DNA from: JAOSJT01 sp035362335
GTDB taxonomy: Bacteria > Bacteroidota > Ignavibacteria > SZUA-365
Length of the DNA stretch: 64,000 nucleotides
Direction of reading: 5' to 3'
NCBI GenBank assembly: GCA_035362335.1
Contig: DAOSDL010000007.1
Location: forward strand, 1 to 64,000
The position numbers and the translations under genes are program-made. Shown here piece by piece: positions 1 to 9,209 of this stretch; positions within the stretch are counted from its first letter, which is position 1, and the number at the start of each line of letters is the position of its first letter. The notes under the pieces are model-generated. The model had not been told where the DNA came from and did not search any database. It saw only the letters and a list, made by a program, of their open reading frames with translations.

Positions 1-200
1 TCCCCGAAAAGTGCGTCCCTTGGTTTTGATTGGCGAGAAGTCCCCGCGATCCCTCCGTGAACTCCGTGTGGCGAAGCCCTCCGTGCTCTCTGCGTTTCCA
101 CTTCGCCGCGGCGAACTCCACCCCGCGAACCCTTCGTGCTCAGTGTTTCTCCCCCGCGATCAAAGCGAGAAGGCAGAGCGTGTGCTCTGCCTTGATCTTG
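1..200. repeat. non-coding stretch with CTCCGTG-type short repeats
   Basis: No convincing gene. The stretch contains several near-copies of a short phrase (CTCCGTGAACTCCGTG, CCTCCGTGCTCTCTGCG, CCTTCGTGCTCAGTG) separated by C-rich spacers. Such phrases are often found as dispersed intergenic repeats in genomes of this type; that identification is an inference. It lies immediately downstream (3' side) of the tRNA-fMet gene, which is on the minus strand. Confidence 0.35.
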
Positions 201-273
<73 letters not shown>

Positions 274-282
274 GTGGATTTA

Positions 283-313
283 CAATATACGGCGAAGATT
301 GTCGGAATGCAAA
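283..313 (-). promoter_or_regulatory. promoter of tRNA-fMet (-33/-7 type)
   Basis: On the minus strand TTTG (310-313) is followed after 20 bases by TATATTG (283-289), about ten bases before the tRNA 5' end. This matches the TTTG/TAnnTTTG layout of primary-sigma promoters in Bacteroidota and relatives. The same layout recurs before several other genes in this window. Confidence 0.65.
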
Positions 314-374
314 GAACACCCAAGTTTTTTTCTGAAACCTGGATCTCCGTGCGTTTGCTCAGAGGCCTGCGGTG

Positions 375-3300
375 CTATCGCACAGTGATCAATGTCGTTG
401 CAGCAGTGAGAACGGAGCCCGTGCGTGCATGCGTGGCTATCACGCGGCAGTGGTATATGCCCGCTGCGGGAAACAAGGTGGCAGGCAGGGTGTGGGCGTG
501 AGAACCCAAGCCCCGCTCCGCATCGCCCCCGGGCTGCCCTGCGGAATCATGTAGCAGCCGTCCAAGCTGGTCGTGGAGCAGCACGCGCACACGGTAGTCG
601 TCGCCGGGTGCGCCGTCCAGGCGATAGTACAGGGTGCCGGTCTCACCGAGACGACGAGGATGCGGAGCGGTGGACTCTATCCTCAGCGCCGGAGCATTGG
701 CATCTGGCAGGGGAGTGGCCGAGGTGACAATGGGGAAATGCGCCGAGTCGTCGAGAAGGAGTACGCGCGATTGAAACGCCGCCAGATCCAATGGAAGCGC
801 GGCAAGTGTCGCGCCGCTGACCGCGTAACTGCTGTCCACCGTGAGATCGTTGAGGTAGTACGTCGCCTGCGGCTCGAGCGGCGTACTCAGCAACACATCG
901 CCCTCGGCGATGGTGATGCTGCTGCGCAGTGCCACATCACGGAAATTCGCCGCCACAATGATGTTGCCATCCTTCCATGGCCGCACGTAACTGTACACTC
1001 CCGCGGTATTGTTGGTGAGACGGCGCAGCAGGGGAGTGCGCAGGGCTTCGTGCGAATTGCGCAAAGCGATCAGTCGACGATACCAGGGCAACAACTGCGG
1101 CTGCGGCGGGGTGGAAAAATTGATACGATCCCGCTGTCCCGTCCAACCGATTTCCTGTCCCGCGTAGAGCATGGGAATGCCCGGCGTGGTGAGCAGCACC
1201 GCGGCTCCGGGCATGGTGCGCCGCACATCGCTGCGAAACATCTGGGCGATGCGCTCTTCGTCGTGGTTTTCCAGGAAACGGAAATGATGCGCGTTGACGC
1301 CGGTGTAATAGTTGTAGCGATCGTCGGGAGAGTAATTGCTCGTACGGCTGTGCAGCGATGTGATGTCGCCGTTGCCCAACGTGGATTTGATTTGACCATA
1401 CCAGTTCCAGTCGTAACCCGCGTCCATCGCGCCGCCACCGTCGGCGTAATTGCGCTCGCTGCCCACACCCGTGCCGTCGGTTTCGCCCAGTACCAGCGCT
1501 TCGGGCTTGTAGCGCTTGATGATTTCGCGGAAAGGCCGCCAGAAAACGCTCTCACCGTAGCGGTTTTGCGGACCCCAATACACATCGAGGCGGAAGCCGT
1601 CGGCCCGGCGATCGCGCAGCCAGTAGCGGTACACGTCCATCATGGCGCGACGCGTGGCCTCCTGCGAGAGATTCAGATTCGCCAACGACCAGTTGGAATA
1701 GCGGGCATACAGCCCGTAACCCTGTTCGCTCAACACGCTCTGGCCAAGCCCGCGATCGTCGCCCGCCACACGCTGCTCGATGTACGGCCGGTAAATGCTG
1801 TAATCCTTCCACGTGCGGATGTCCTGCACCCAGGGATGCGAGCCGGAGACGTGGTTGGGTGTGATGTCGAGTACGACGCGAATGCCCGAGGCGTGACACG
1901 AATCCACCAGCGCATCGAAGTCCGCAATGCTTCCCAGCGTTTCGTCCACATTGTAAAAATCCACGATGTTGTAGCCGCCGTTGAATGCATTGACCTCGCC
2001 GAGATTGTCCATGATGGGCATGAGCCAGAGCGTGTTGACGCCGAGGTCGCGCAACCATTGCAGGCGCTGCGTCACACCGCGCAGCGTACCCGAGGCCGAG
2101 AACGCCGGGACGAACACCTCGTACACCACCGCGTCGCGCACCCAGCGCGGATTGCCGTTCACCGTCCCGAAGCTCACCGCGCCGCCCTCGGTGGGCACGG
2201 TGAAATAATTCCGTGCCACGCCCGCGTTGCCTTCGGGGTCGCGCACTTCAAGAGTGACGTAGTATTCGCCAGGCTGCGCCGGAACGGGAAGCTGCACAAT
2301 GGGATCGGTCGCGCTGAGGTTGAGCGACGCTGGATTCAGCGCGTCATCCGAGGTCCAACGGTAGCTGAGATCGCCTCCATCGGGATCGCTGCTCTGTACG
2401 GCACTCAGCGTGATGTTCCCACCCGCGAGTCCGAAACTGATTTCCGCAAGCGGTGCGTGATCCACAATGCGCGTGAGCGTCAGCCGCGAGGAAACGGTGA
2501 GGGCGCCATCAAGCAGTCCTATGGCGCGGAAATGGTTGTCGCCTTCGCGCAGGGTGACTTGAAGCAAAAACAGATCGCTGAGGAGATTCGCTGGCAGCGT
2601 GTCGGTATCGTTCACCACGATGCGCACATTCTCCACGGAGGGATCGGCGAGCAGGCCTTGCAACACAACCTCGTCGTCGTACACCTTGGGATTGTTCCGC
2701 GTGAGCCATTGCAGTGCGGCGGCCTGCACGGTGATGCGCAACGAATCGGATGCGCTGCCCGCCCCATCGCTGGCAATGATGCGCAAAAGGTGCTCGCCGT
2801 CCTCGAGCATCGGCAGAGCGAGGGTCAGGGTGTGCGTGCCGGCATCGAAACTCCCGGGGAATCCAACACGGAGCACGTCGTCAATCAGCACCTCGGATAC
2901 AGTCGTGTCGATACTCCTTCCCACGGAAGGGAAGATCCGTGCCGACAGCACGGGCGTTGCCGTTCCCAGCACGCTGCCATCCAGAGGGAGAATGTGGAAA
3001 ATGGTGGGACGACGCACGTGAATGATGCTGTTGCCGTAGGAGCCGAACGTCCGCGGGTTGAGTGGATCGGACAACCAGCCGGAAGCACTGCCGTTCTCGT
3101 TGAATTTGTACTGATACGCACCGTCCGGACCGCTGCCTCCACCCACGCGCAGCCGCAGCGTTTTCTCCCAACTGCCGTCGGGCATTTTCGTCATGGTCCA
3201 CTGCGGATTGGGCGCAATCACACCGCTGGCGTTGTTGGCCCAGTTGTTGAATTCGCCGGGCAGATGCACCAGCGAAGGATTGCCGACAGGGGTGTAGCGG

Positions 3301-3380
3301 AAGGTGACGTCCACACTGTCCTGCGCATGCAGGAACGCGGGAAGCAGGGCGAAGACAAGGGCTATCGTGAAGCGAGGCAT
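375..3380 (-). CDS. secreted GH13 alpha-amylase-family protein with N-terminal E-set domain and C-terminal sorting domain
   Basis: A protein of about 1001 residues with a signal peptide (hydrophobic stretch ending in HAQ). Residues 20-120 resemble a CBM48/AMPK glycogen-binding E-set domain (LPGEFNNWANN...). A middle stretch of Ig-like/cadherin-like modules follows. A GH13 (beta/alpha)8 barrel begins near residue 415 (AVVYEVFVPAFS). The GH13 signatures are visible: DITPNHV (~505), DGFRLDV with the nucleophile Asp (~595), LVLGET with the acid/base Glu (~632) and FLENHDEE (~704). The family hydrolyses or rearranges alpha-glucans; the exact substrate cannot be read. The C-terminus (LGRLLHDS...PAAGIYHCRV) looks like a T9SS sorting domain, so export to the cell surface is likely. 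The ATG at 3378-3380 is preferred; an in-frame TTG 15 bases upstream is possible. It is transcribed alone. Confidence 0.9.
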   Translation of the reverse strand: MPRFTIALVFALLPAFLHAQDSVDVTFRYTPVGNPSLVHLPGEFNNWANNASGVIAPNPQWTMTKMPDGSWEKTLRLRVGGGSGPDGAYQYKFNENGSASGWLSDPLNPRTFGSYGNSIIHVRRPTIFHILPLDGSVLGTATPVLSARIFPSVGRSIDTTVSEVLIDDVLRVGFPGSFDAGTHTLTLALPMLEDGEHLLRIIASDGAGSASDSLRITVQAAALQWLTRNNPKVYDDEVVLQGLLADPSVENVRIVVNDTDTLPANLLSDLFLLQVTLREGDNHFRAIGLLDGALTVSSRLTLTRIVDHAPLAEISFGLAGGNITLSAVQSSDPDGGDLSYRWTSDDALNPASLNLSATDPIVQLPVPAQPGEYYVTLEVRDPEGNAGVARNYFTVPTEGGAVSFGTVNGNPRWVRDAVVYEVFVPAFSASGTLRGVTQRLQWLRDLGVNTLWLMPIMDNLGEVNAFNGGYNIVDFYNVDETLGSIADFDALVDSCHASGIRVVLDITPNHVSGSHPWVQDIRTWKDYSIYRPYIEQRVAGDDRGLGQSVLSEQGYGLYARYSNWSLANLNLSQEATRRAMMDVYRYWLRDRRADGFRLDVYWGPQNRYGESVFWRPFREIIKRYKPEALVLGETDGTGVGSERNYADGGGAMDAGYDWNWYGQIKSTLGNGDITSLHSRTSNYSPDDRYNYYTGVNAHHFRFLENHDEERIAQMFRSDVRRTMPGAAVLLTTPGIPMLYAGQEIGWTGQRDRINFSTPPQPQLLPWYRRLIALRNSHEALRTPLLRRLTNNTAGVYSYVRPWKDGNIIVAANFRDVALRSSITIAEGDVLLSTPLEPQATYYLNDLTVDSSYAVSGATLAALPLDLAAFQSRVLLLDDSAHFPIVTSATPLPDANAPALRIESTAPHPRRLGETGTLYYRLDGAPGDDYRVRVLLHDQLGRLLHDSAGQPGGDAERGLGSHAHTLPATLFPAAGIYHCRVIATHARTGSVLTAATTLITVR

Positions 3381-3631
3381 GGCGAATCCGATCAAGTGGT
3401 GATTTCACAATATATCAATCACCGCGTGATGAAGCATTATGCGCCGATGCTGATGGACTCGGCAGCCGCCCGGACATACCATCGCGCGTGCGCTGAACAC
3501 CCATCGCGTTCGTGGAAGAATGAATTTGGGCGGAGGAGCAATTTCAGGCCAAAATCACAAGAGACGTTAAACTCCGGAAAAAGCGTCGTACCCCTTCTGG
3601 ACGGGCCGAAATCGATGCCGTTCGCCACCAC

Positions 3632-3662
3632 TTGATTTTCCGCCGGGCGTTTGCTATGTTAC
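3632..3662 (+). promoter_or_regulatory. promoter of tRNA-Ala (-33/-7 type)
   Basis: TTGA (3632-3635) and TATGTTAC (3655-3662) are separated by the same 20-base spacing (TTG to TA) seen at other promoters here. The -7 element ends eight bases before the tRNA, leaving almost no leader. Confidence 0.5.
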
Positions 3663-3669
3663 TGAACCT

Positions 3670-3745
3670 GGGGCAGTAGCTCAGTTGGGAGAGCGCTACA
3701 TTCGCATTGTAGAGGTCGAGGGTTCGACTCCCTTCTGCTCCACCA
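3670..3745 (+). tRNA. tRNA-Ala (anticodon CGC)
   Basis: Full cloverleaf: acceptor GGGGCAG/CTGCTCC, anticodon arm CTACA-TTCGCAT-TGTAG, T-arm GAGGG-TTCGACT-CCCTT. The CGC anticodon reads GCG. The acceptor stem carries the G3:U70 wobble pair that identifies alanine tRNAs. The 3' CCA (3743-3745) is encoded, unlike in the fMet tRNA. Confidence 0.96.
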
Positions 3746-3840
3746 AAGTATGTTGATCGATAGCACTGGATGTATGGATCACAAAGCACAGCGCCGCACG
3801 ACGGCAACAGGAAATACACCAGCGCCGGTTTTCATAGGGT

Positions 3841-3868
3841 AAGTGCATCGCAGAGGTGCACTTTTTTT
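3841..3868 (+). terminator. hairpin plus T-run directly before the nif3-like start codon
   Basis: AAGTGCA (3841-3847) pairs with TGCACTT (3857-3863) around a 9-base loop and is followed by more T residues up to 3868. It could end the tRNA-Ala transcript. The ATG of the next gene begins at 3869, directly after the T-run, which is an unusual placement. Confidence 0.55.
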
Positions 3869-4915
3869 ATGGCACGCGTCGCTGACTTCATATCGATTCT
3901 TCAGGCCTGGGCGCCTCCCGCTCTGGCTTGGGACAAGGACAATATCGGCCTGCTCGTCGGTGCTGCCGACAGCGAGGTGCGTCGTGTCCTCGTGTGTCTG
4001 GACGTCACCCCCGAGGTGCTCGCCGAAGCCATCGACACGGATGTTCAGCTCATCGTCGCCCACCATCCGCTGATTTTCCGTCCGTTGAACGCTGTGCGCA
4101 GCGACAGCCGTCTCGGTGGCATGATCGCCACGGCGCTTCGCCACGACATCGCCATCATCGCCGCGCACACCAATGCCGACGCCGTGCGCGGTGGTATCAA
4201 CACCGAACTCGCCGCGCTGCTGGGCCTTCGCGATTGCCGCGCGCTCGATCCCGCCCGCGGACACGACCGCCGCCTGGAAGTTGAGGTCTCCGCCGACGCC
4301 ATGCCTGTGCTGCCTTTACTGCGTGCGGCGATCGAGGCCGAGGGTAGCCGCTATCGCGTCTCGGGCGATGCGGACGGCGGCGCGCGTGTGGACATCACCG
4401 TCCCCGCGTGGGACGTGGCATCACTGCGCGTACGCCTTCAGAGCAGCTTTTCCGAGTACAATCTCCTTTTCACAACGACGTCCATCGACACCACCGCCAC
4501 GGCGCATGGCATCGGGCTCGTGGGCGATCTCGAAAAGGCGCTGACGGAAGAGGGCATGATCGCACTGGTGAAGGACCGTCTCGATTGCGATGCCGTGCGC
4601 GTATCCACGGGCTTTGCGGCACGCCATCCGCAGCCGGGCATCACCCGTGTGGCGGTGTGTGGCGGGGCGGGATCCTCGTATGTGCGGGCGGCGATCGCGG
4701 CGGGGGCGCAGTGCTATGTCACCGGCGACCTCGGCCATCACACCTTTCTCGACCACGGTACGGAGATTCTCCTCATCGATGCGGGGCATCACCATACCGA
4801 GAAGCAATTCGTGCGCCTGCTGTGCGCAATGCTCGAGAGCGTGCCTTTCGAAGAGAAGCAAAAAATTGATATCTTACCGACGAGAACCACCACGAACCCG
4901 CTGCGGTTCGCGTAA
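3869..4915 (+). CDS. Nif3-like dinuclear metal-centre protein (YbgI/NIF3 family, GTP cyclohydrolase 1 type 2 homologue)
   Basis: 348 residues. The N-terminus MARVADFISILQAWAPPAL followed by WDKDNIGLLVG is the diagnostic start of the family and fixes the ATG at 3869. Metal-binding signatures include VAHHPLIF (~70), AAHTNAD (~107) and, near the C-terminus, GDLGHH and DAGHHHTE. The central region (~130-230) is the insert domain found in longer bacterial members. Family proteins form toroidal hexamers with two metal ions per subunit; their physiological role is unsettled, so none is assigned. The next gene follows after 20 bases, indicating co-transcription. Confidence 0.93.
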   Translation: MARVADFISILQAWAPPALAWDKDNIGLLVGAADSEVRRVLVCLDVTPEVLAEAIDTDVQLIVAHHPLIFRPLNAVRSDSRLGGMIATALRHDIAIIAAHTNADAVRGGINTELAALLGLRDCRALDPARGHDRRLEVEVSADAMPVLPLLRAAIEAEGSRYRVSGDADGGARVDITVPAWDVASLRVRLQSSFSEYNLLFTTTSIDTTATAHGIGLVGDLEKALTEEGMIALVKDRLDCDAVRVSTGFAARHPQPGITRVAVCGGAGSSYVRAAIAAGAQCYVTGDLGHHTFLDHGTEILLIDAGHHHTEKQFVRLLCAMLESVPFEEKQKIDILPTRTTTNPLRFA

Positions 4916-4935
4916 ATGAGACAAAAGGAGTCCCC

Positions 4936-5661
4936 TTGAAACACAAGCTTCAATCCCTGTATCTGTTGCAGTTGTTGGACACGGAACTCGATGAATTGCG
5001 CGAGTTGCGCGGCGATCTTCCCGAGGCGGTCAATAGCATGGAAGAACGCCTGCGCTTTGTCGAGCAGCGCATCGAGGAGTGTGATACAGCGTTGAAGAAG
5101 GGCGCGGTGGACCGCTCCACCAAGGAAAAGGAGTCGCTCGAACTCATCGCCAAAATCGAGAAGTACCGCGCCCAACAGCTCGAAGTACACAACAACAAGG
5201 AATACGACGCGCTGACGCGCGAGATGGAAGTGGCCGAGAACACCATCGCCACCTTCGAGGCCGAGATCGAAGCGTACGCCGAGCAATCCACGCAGCTCAA
5301 GGACAGCAAAGTCCAATTCGAGAAGGACCGCGACGAGTTGATCAAGGAACTCGAGGAGAAGCGCGAGGAACTGCGTGAAATCCTCGCGAGCACCGGACAG
5401 GAGGAAAGCGACCTGGCCGTACGTCGCGAAGGCGCGCTCAAGGAAATCGACGAGGATTATTTCCAGATGTACACGCGCATCCGCGGCGCCAAAAACGGCA
5501 AGGCCGTGGCGCCGATCCGCCGAGGTTCGTGCAGCGGCTGTTACAATATTGTGCCGCCGCAGCGCATCCTGGAAATCAAGAAGAACGATCGATTGTTCAT
5601 CTGTGAACATTGCGGGCGCATCCTCGTGTCCGAGGAAATCGCTCTCGAAACCAAACGTTGA
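4936..5661 (+). CDS. coiled-coil protein with C-terminal C4 zinc ribbon (DUF164 type)
   Basis: 241 residues. Residues 1-165 are rich in charged heptads (for example EKDRDELIKELEEKREELRE) and should form a long coiled-coil hairpin. The C-terminus carries two CxxC pairs, CSGC (~199) and CEHCG (~222), that would bind one zinc ion. Members of this family are widespread in Bacteroidota and Chlamydiae; their function is poorly defined and nucleic-acid binding is suspected. The TTG start at 4936 is supported by AAAGGAG at 4924-4930. RNase P RNA starts only about eight bases after the stop, so the two are probably transcribed together. Confidence 0.88.
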   Translation: MKHKLQSLYLLQLLDTELDELRELRGDLPEAVNSMEERLRFVEQRIEECDTALKKGAVDRSTKEKESLELIAKIEKYRAQQLEVHNNKEYDALTREMEVAENTIATFEAEIEAYAEQSTQLKDSKVQFEKDRDELIKELEEKREELREILASTGQEESDLAVRREGALKEIDEDYFQMYTRIRGAKNGKAVAPIRRGSCSGCYNIVPPQRILEIKKNDRLFICEHCGRILVSEEIALETKR

Positions 5662-5668
5662 CCTTCGG

Positions 5669-6061
5669 GTCTCGTGTCTGTCGGGCAGCCGCCTCCGCCT
5701 TCGGGCGGGGGAGGAAAGTCCGAACTCCACAGGGCTGGGTGCCGGATAACGTCCGGGCGTCGCGAGGCGACGGAAAGTGCAACAGAAAAGATACCGCCCC
5801 GAGCAATCGGGGTAAGGGTGAAATGGTGCGGTAAGAGCGCACCGGCGGTCTGGTGACAGGCCGGCCTGGCAAACCCCACCCGGAGCAAGACCATGTAGGA
5901 GTGCCGTCGCAAGAGCCGCGTGGCCCGCGCGGTGTTCGCCCCGGCGAACCGTCACTCGGGTAGGTCGCAAGAATTTCGCGGCAACGCGGAATCCAGATAG
6001 ATGGCTGCCTCGTCCCGCTTGTCGGGATAGACAGAATTCGGCTTACAGACAGGCACGAGAT
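5669..6061 (+). ncRNA. rnpB: RNase P RNA, bacterial type A
   Basis: The catalytic RNA that removes 5' leaders from pre-tRNAs. Conserved landmarks occur in the correct order: GAGGAAAGTCCGAACTCC with ACAGGGC (P4 5' strand), AAGGGTGAAA and GGTGCGGTAAGAGCGCACCG (J11/12-P12 region), AGATAGATGGCTGC, and ACAGAATTCGGCTTACAG (P4 3' strand). Terminal helix P1 pairs CTCGTG (5671-5676) with CACGAG (6054-6059). Ends are estimated from P1. It lies between the zinc-ribbon gene and recJ on the same strand. Confidence 0.95.
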
Positions 6062-6136
6062 CCCTGTTTTCCTCAAGACATTGAAATTGTGAGTTGAGAA
6101 TATGTTTATAAATCATTTCAAAAAAAGGAACCATTC

Positions 6137-7894
6137 ATGGACGCCAGATGGAGTATCAGGCCCCCCGGGGACCCTGCGAAAATCCGTCGGCTGGTTGAGG
6201 AGATTCATGTACCTGAAGTCATCGCTTCGATCCTGATTTCCCGCGGGATCGAGGACTACGAGTCCGCCAAGGCGTTCTTCCGTCCGACGCTCGACCAACT
6301 GCACAACCCCTTCCTCATGCACGACATGGAGAAGGCGGTTTCCCGTATTGTCGCCGCCAAAAACAGCGGCGAACGCGTGCTTGTGTACGGTGATTACGAC
6401 GTCGACGGCACCAACAGCGCCAGTTTGCTCTTTCTGTTTCTCCGTCGCCTCGGCTGCCAGGTCGAGGTGTACATCCCGGACAGGATGAGCGAGGGGTACG
6501 GAATTTCCGAAGCCGGCATCGACTATGCGTCGGGCATTGGCACGTCGCTGCTCATTTCCATCGACTGCGGTATCACCGCCGTCACCCAGGTCGAGTACGC
6601 CCGCACGCGCAACATCGATGTGATCATCTGCGATCACCACGAGCCGGGCAATGAAATCCCGAATGCGCACGCCGTGCTCGATCCACTCAAACCGCGCGAC
6701 AACTACCCGTTCAAGTACCTCTCCGGTGCCGGTGTGGGCTTCAAACTCATTCAGGGACTGGCCGAGTACTATGCCATGCGCGAGGTGCCGTACGAGTACC
6801 TCGATTTCGTGGCCATCGCCGCGGCGGCCGATATTGTGCCCATGGTGGGCGAGAACCGCATTCTCGTGCATTACGGCCTGAAAATTATCAACAACAATCC
6901 GCGCGCCGGTATCAAGGCGCTCATGGAATCCTCGAACCTGCGCTTCGGCGATCTGACGGCGCAGCAAATCGTGTTCGTGATGGCGCCGCGCATCAACGCG
7001 GTGGGGCGCCTCGGCGATGCCACGCGCGCGGTGGAACTGCTGACCTGCGACGAGGAAGTGCGCGCGCGCGAGTGTGCGTTGATTCTGGAGGAAGAAAACC
7101 GCAACCGCCGCGTGATAGACGAGGAAACCTTCAATCACGCCTCGCAGGTTGCCGCGGAGTATCTCGACGGCGACGAACAACGCCCCATCGTGCTGCACAG
7201 CAACGACTGGCACCCCGGCGTGATCGGTATTGTGGCTTCGCGCCTGGTGGAGAAATTCTACCGGCCCACCGTGCTGCTTACCACCATCGACGGCGTGGCC
7301 AAGGGGTCGGCGCGCAGCATTCTCAATTTCAACATCTACGAAGCGCTGCGACGCTGCGAACATTTGCTGCTGCAATTCGGCGGACACAAATACGCTGCCG
7401 GCCTGGCGCTGGAAATCGAGAATGTGCCCGAATTCCGCAGATGCTTCAACGCCGTCGCGGCCGAGATGCTGGACGAGGACATGCTCACGCATGAGATCGT
7501 GGCCGATGCCATGATCACGCTGGCGGACATCACGCCGCGTTTTTTCCGCATCCTCAAGCAATTCGCGCCTTTCGGACCCGGCAACATGCGTCCGATTTTC
7601 TTCGCCCACAACGTGGAGGTGTTCGGCACGCCACGCATCGTGGGTCGCGACCACCTGAAACTCAAAGTGCGGCAGGATACCATCGTTTTCGACTGTATCG
7701 GCTTTTCGCTCGGCTCGAAGCTTGAGCATGTCAAGCACTCGGGCAGCCTCGTGGACATTCTCTTCACTATTGAAGAGAATTCGTGGAACGGCAACGTGTT
7801 TCCGCAGCTCAAACTGCGCGACATACGTCCGGCCAACGAGGAACGCACGCGGAACGAGATCATCCAGCCCGCCAAACAGATGTACGCAGCATAA
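6137..7894 (+). CDS. recJ: single-stranded-DNA-specific exonuclease RecJ
   Basis: 585 residues, the usual RecJ length. It degrades single-stranded DNA 5' to 3' in recombination and mismatch/base-excision repair. DHH-family metal-binding motifs are present: YGDYDVDG (~83-90), SIDCGI, and CDHHEPG (~165). The DHHA1 domain carries GGHKYAAG (~416), followed by a C-terminal OB-like domain. AAAAAGGA precedes the ATG. TATGTTTA at 6101 could be part of a promoter, but no well-spaced -33 box is seen. yebC follows 30 bases later and then ruvC and ruvA, so this is a DNA-repair operon. Confidence 0.97.
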   Translation: MDARWSIRPPGDPAKIRRLVEEIHVPEVIASILISRGIEDYESAKAFFRPTLDQLHNPFLMHDMEKAVSRIVAAKNSGERVLVYGDYDVDGTNSASLLFLFLRRLGCQVEVYIPDRMSEGYGISEAGIDYASGIGTSLLISIDCGITAVTQVEYARTRNIDVIICDHHEPGNEIPNAHAVLDPLKPRDNYPFKYLSGAGVGFKLIQGLAEYYAMREVPYEYLDFVAIAAAADIVPMVGENRILVHYGLKIINNNPRAGIKALMESSNLRFGDLTAQQIVFVMAPRINAVGRLGDATRAVELLTCDEEVRARECALILEEENRNRRVIDEETFNHASQVAAEYLDGDEQRPIVLHSNDWHPGVIGIVASRLVEKFYRPTVLLTTIDGVAKGSARSILNFNIYEALRRCEHLLLQFGGHKYAAGLALEIENVPEFRRCFNAVAAEMLDEDMLTHEIVADAMITLADITPRFFRILKQFAPFGPGNMRPIFFAHNVEVFGTPRIVGRDHLKLKVRQDTIVFDCIGFSLGSKLEHVKHSGSLVDILFTIEENSWNGNVFPQLKLRDIRPANEERTRNEIIQPAKQMYAA

Positions 7895-7924
7895 CACGCA
7901 ACCATAGAACCACCGGAGGAACTC

Positions 7925-8665
7925 ATGTCTGGTCATTCCAAATGGGCCACCATCAAGCGAGCGAAGGGCGCCAAGGATGCTGCCCGCGGCAAGCTCTTCG
8001 GCCGCATTATCAAGGAAATAACGATTGCCGCGCGTGATGGCGGCGGCGATCCCAACGGCAACCCGCGCCTGCGCCTGGCTGTGGACAAGGCCAAGGGCGC
8101 GAACATGCCGCAGGACAACATCAAGCGCGCCATTCAGCGCGGCACAGGCGAACTCGAAGGTGTGAACTACGAGGAAATCACCTACGAAGGCTACGGACCC
8201 GGAGGTGTGGCGTTTATCGTGGAGACCATCACCGACAACAAAAATCGCACCGTTGCCGAACTGCGGCATTTGTTTTCCAAAAACAATGGCAACCTCGCCG
8301 AGAACGGCGCTGTGGGCTGGAAATTCTCGCGAAAAGGTATTATCGCGCTTCCGAAAAGCTTCAACGAGGATGATTTGATGATGATCGCTCTCGAAGCGGG
8401 AGCGGATGACATGACCGTGGAGGAGGATGCCTTCGAGATCACCTGCGATCCCGCCCAACTCGAAGCGGTGAAAAATGGTCTGGCCGCCGCATCCATTGAA
8501 ATCACCGAAGCCGGTGTGCAGATGGTGCCGCAAAACACCACCAAGGTCGAGGGCAAGGACGCCGAGGGCGTGCTGCGTCTGATGGAAGCGTTGGAAGAGC
8601 ATGACGACGTGCAGAACGTGTATGCGGACTTCGACATCGATGCTTCCGTGATGGAATCGATGTAA
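7925..8665 (+). CDS. yebC: YebC/PmpR/TACO1-family protein
   Basis: 246 residues beginning with the family signature MSGHSKWATIKRAKGAKD and containing the three-domain layout (DNKNRTVAELRHLFSKNNG in domain 2/3). The family was annotated as DNA-binding regulators of quorum or recombination genes; more recent work links members to relief of ribosome stalling. Its place directly upstream of ruvC is a classic arrangement. GGAGGAAC lies just before the ATG. The gap to ruvC is 7 bases. Confidence 0.96.
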   Translation: MSGHSKWATIKRAKGAKDAARGKLFGRIIKEITIAARDGGGDPNGNPRLRLAVDKAKGANMPQDNIKRAIQRGTGELEGVNYEEITYEGYGPGGVAFIVETITDNKNRTVAELRHLFSKNNGNLAENGAVGWKFSRKGIIALPKSFNEDDLMMIALEAGADDMTVEEDAFEITCDPAQLEAVKNGLAAASIEITEAGVQMVPQNTTKVEGKDAEGVLRLMEALEEHDDVQNVYADFDIDASVMESM

Positions 8666-8672
8666 GCATCGA

Positions 8673-9209
8673 ATGCTGATACTTGGCGTCGATCCCGGTT
8701 CGCTGGTCACCGGCTACGGGGTGATAGAACTGCGGGGGCGTTCGTTTCACCGCATCGCCTCGGGAGTGATCACCATGAAGCCGTCGGATACCGTGCCCGT
8801 GCGCTTGCGCACGGTGTACGACAGCCTGCTGGGAGTGATCGACGCGTGGCATCCCGATGAATTCTGCATCGAGACGGCATTTTACGGCAAGAACATACAA
8901 TCCACGTTGAAGCTGGGGCATGTGCGCGGCGTAGCCATTCTGGCCGCCGTGCACAGGCAGCTCGCCATCACCGAGTATTCGCCCCGCGAGGTGAAACGTG
9001 CCGTGACGGGCACGGGCGCCGCGGCGAAGCAGCAGGTGGAGTACATGATCAAGGTGCTGCTGAATATCAGCGAGGATTTCCGCCGGTCGGATGAGGCCGA
9101 CGGTCTGGCCTTGGCCGTGTGTCACGCCATGCACATGCAGTCGCCCCGCGCGGGCGGCAGCGGCTGGGAGGCGTTCATCAAGGAACATCCGGAGCGTGTC
9201 AAGCGATGA
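8673..9209 (+). CDS. ruvC: crossover junction endodeoxyribonuclease RuvC
   Basis: 178 residues. Cuts Holliday junctions symmetrically as part of RuvABC. Catalytic acids of the RNase-H fold are visible: Asp7 in LGVDPG, Glu67 in FCIETAFYG, and the C-terminal pair around 140-143 in DEADGLALA. The stop overlaps the ruvA start (ATGA at 9206-9209), indicating translational coupling. Confidence 0.97.
   Translation: MLILGVDPGSLVTGYGVIELRGRSFHRIASGVITMKPSDTVPVRLRTVYDSLLGVIDAWHPDEFCIETAFYGKNIQSTLKLGHVRGVAILAAVHRQLAITEYSPREVKRAVTGTGAAAKQQVEYMIKVLLNISEDFRRSDEADGLALAVCHAMHMQSPRAGGSGWEAFIKEHPERVKR

Noticed and set aside
573..3635. Plus-strand open frame of 1020 codons opposite the GH13 gene
   Set aside because: Its translation is Arg/His/Val-rich without domains, and it mirrors the codon pattern of the GH13 gene with its clear catalytic motifs.
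6113..8710. Minus-strand open frame of 865 codons opposite recJ and yebC
   Set aside because: It spans two well-recognised genes and has the composition of an antisense shadow in GC-rich DNA.
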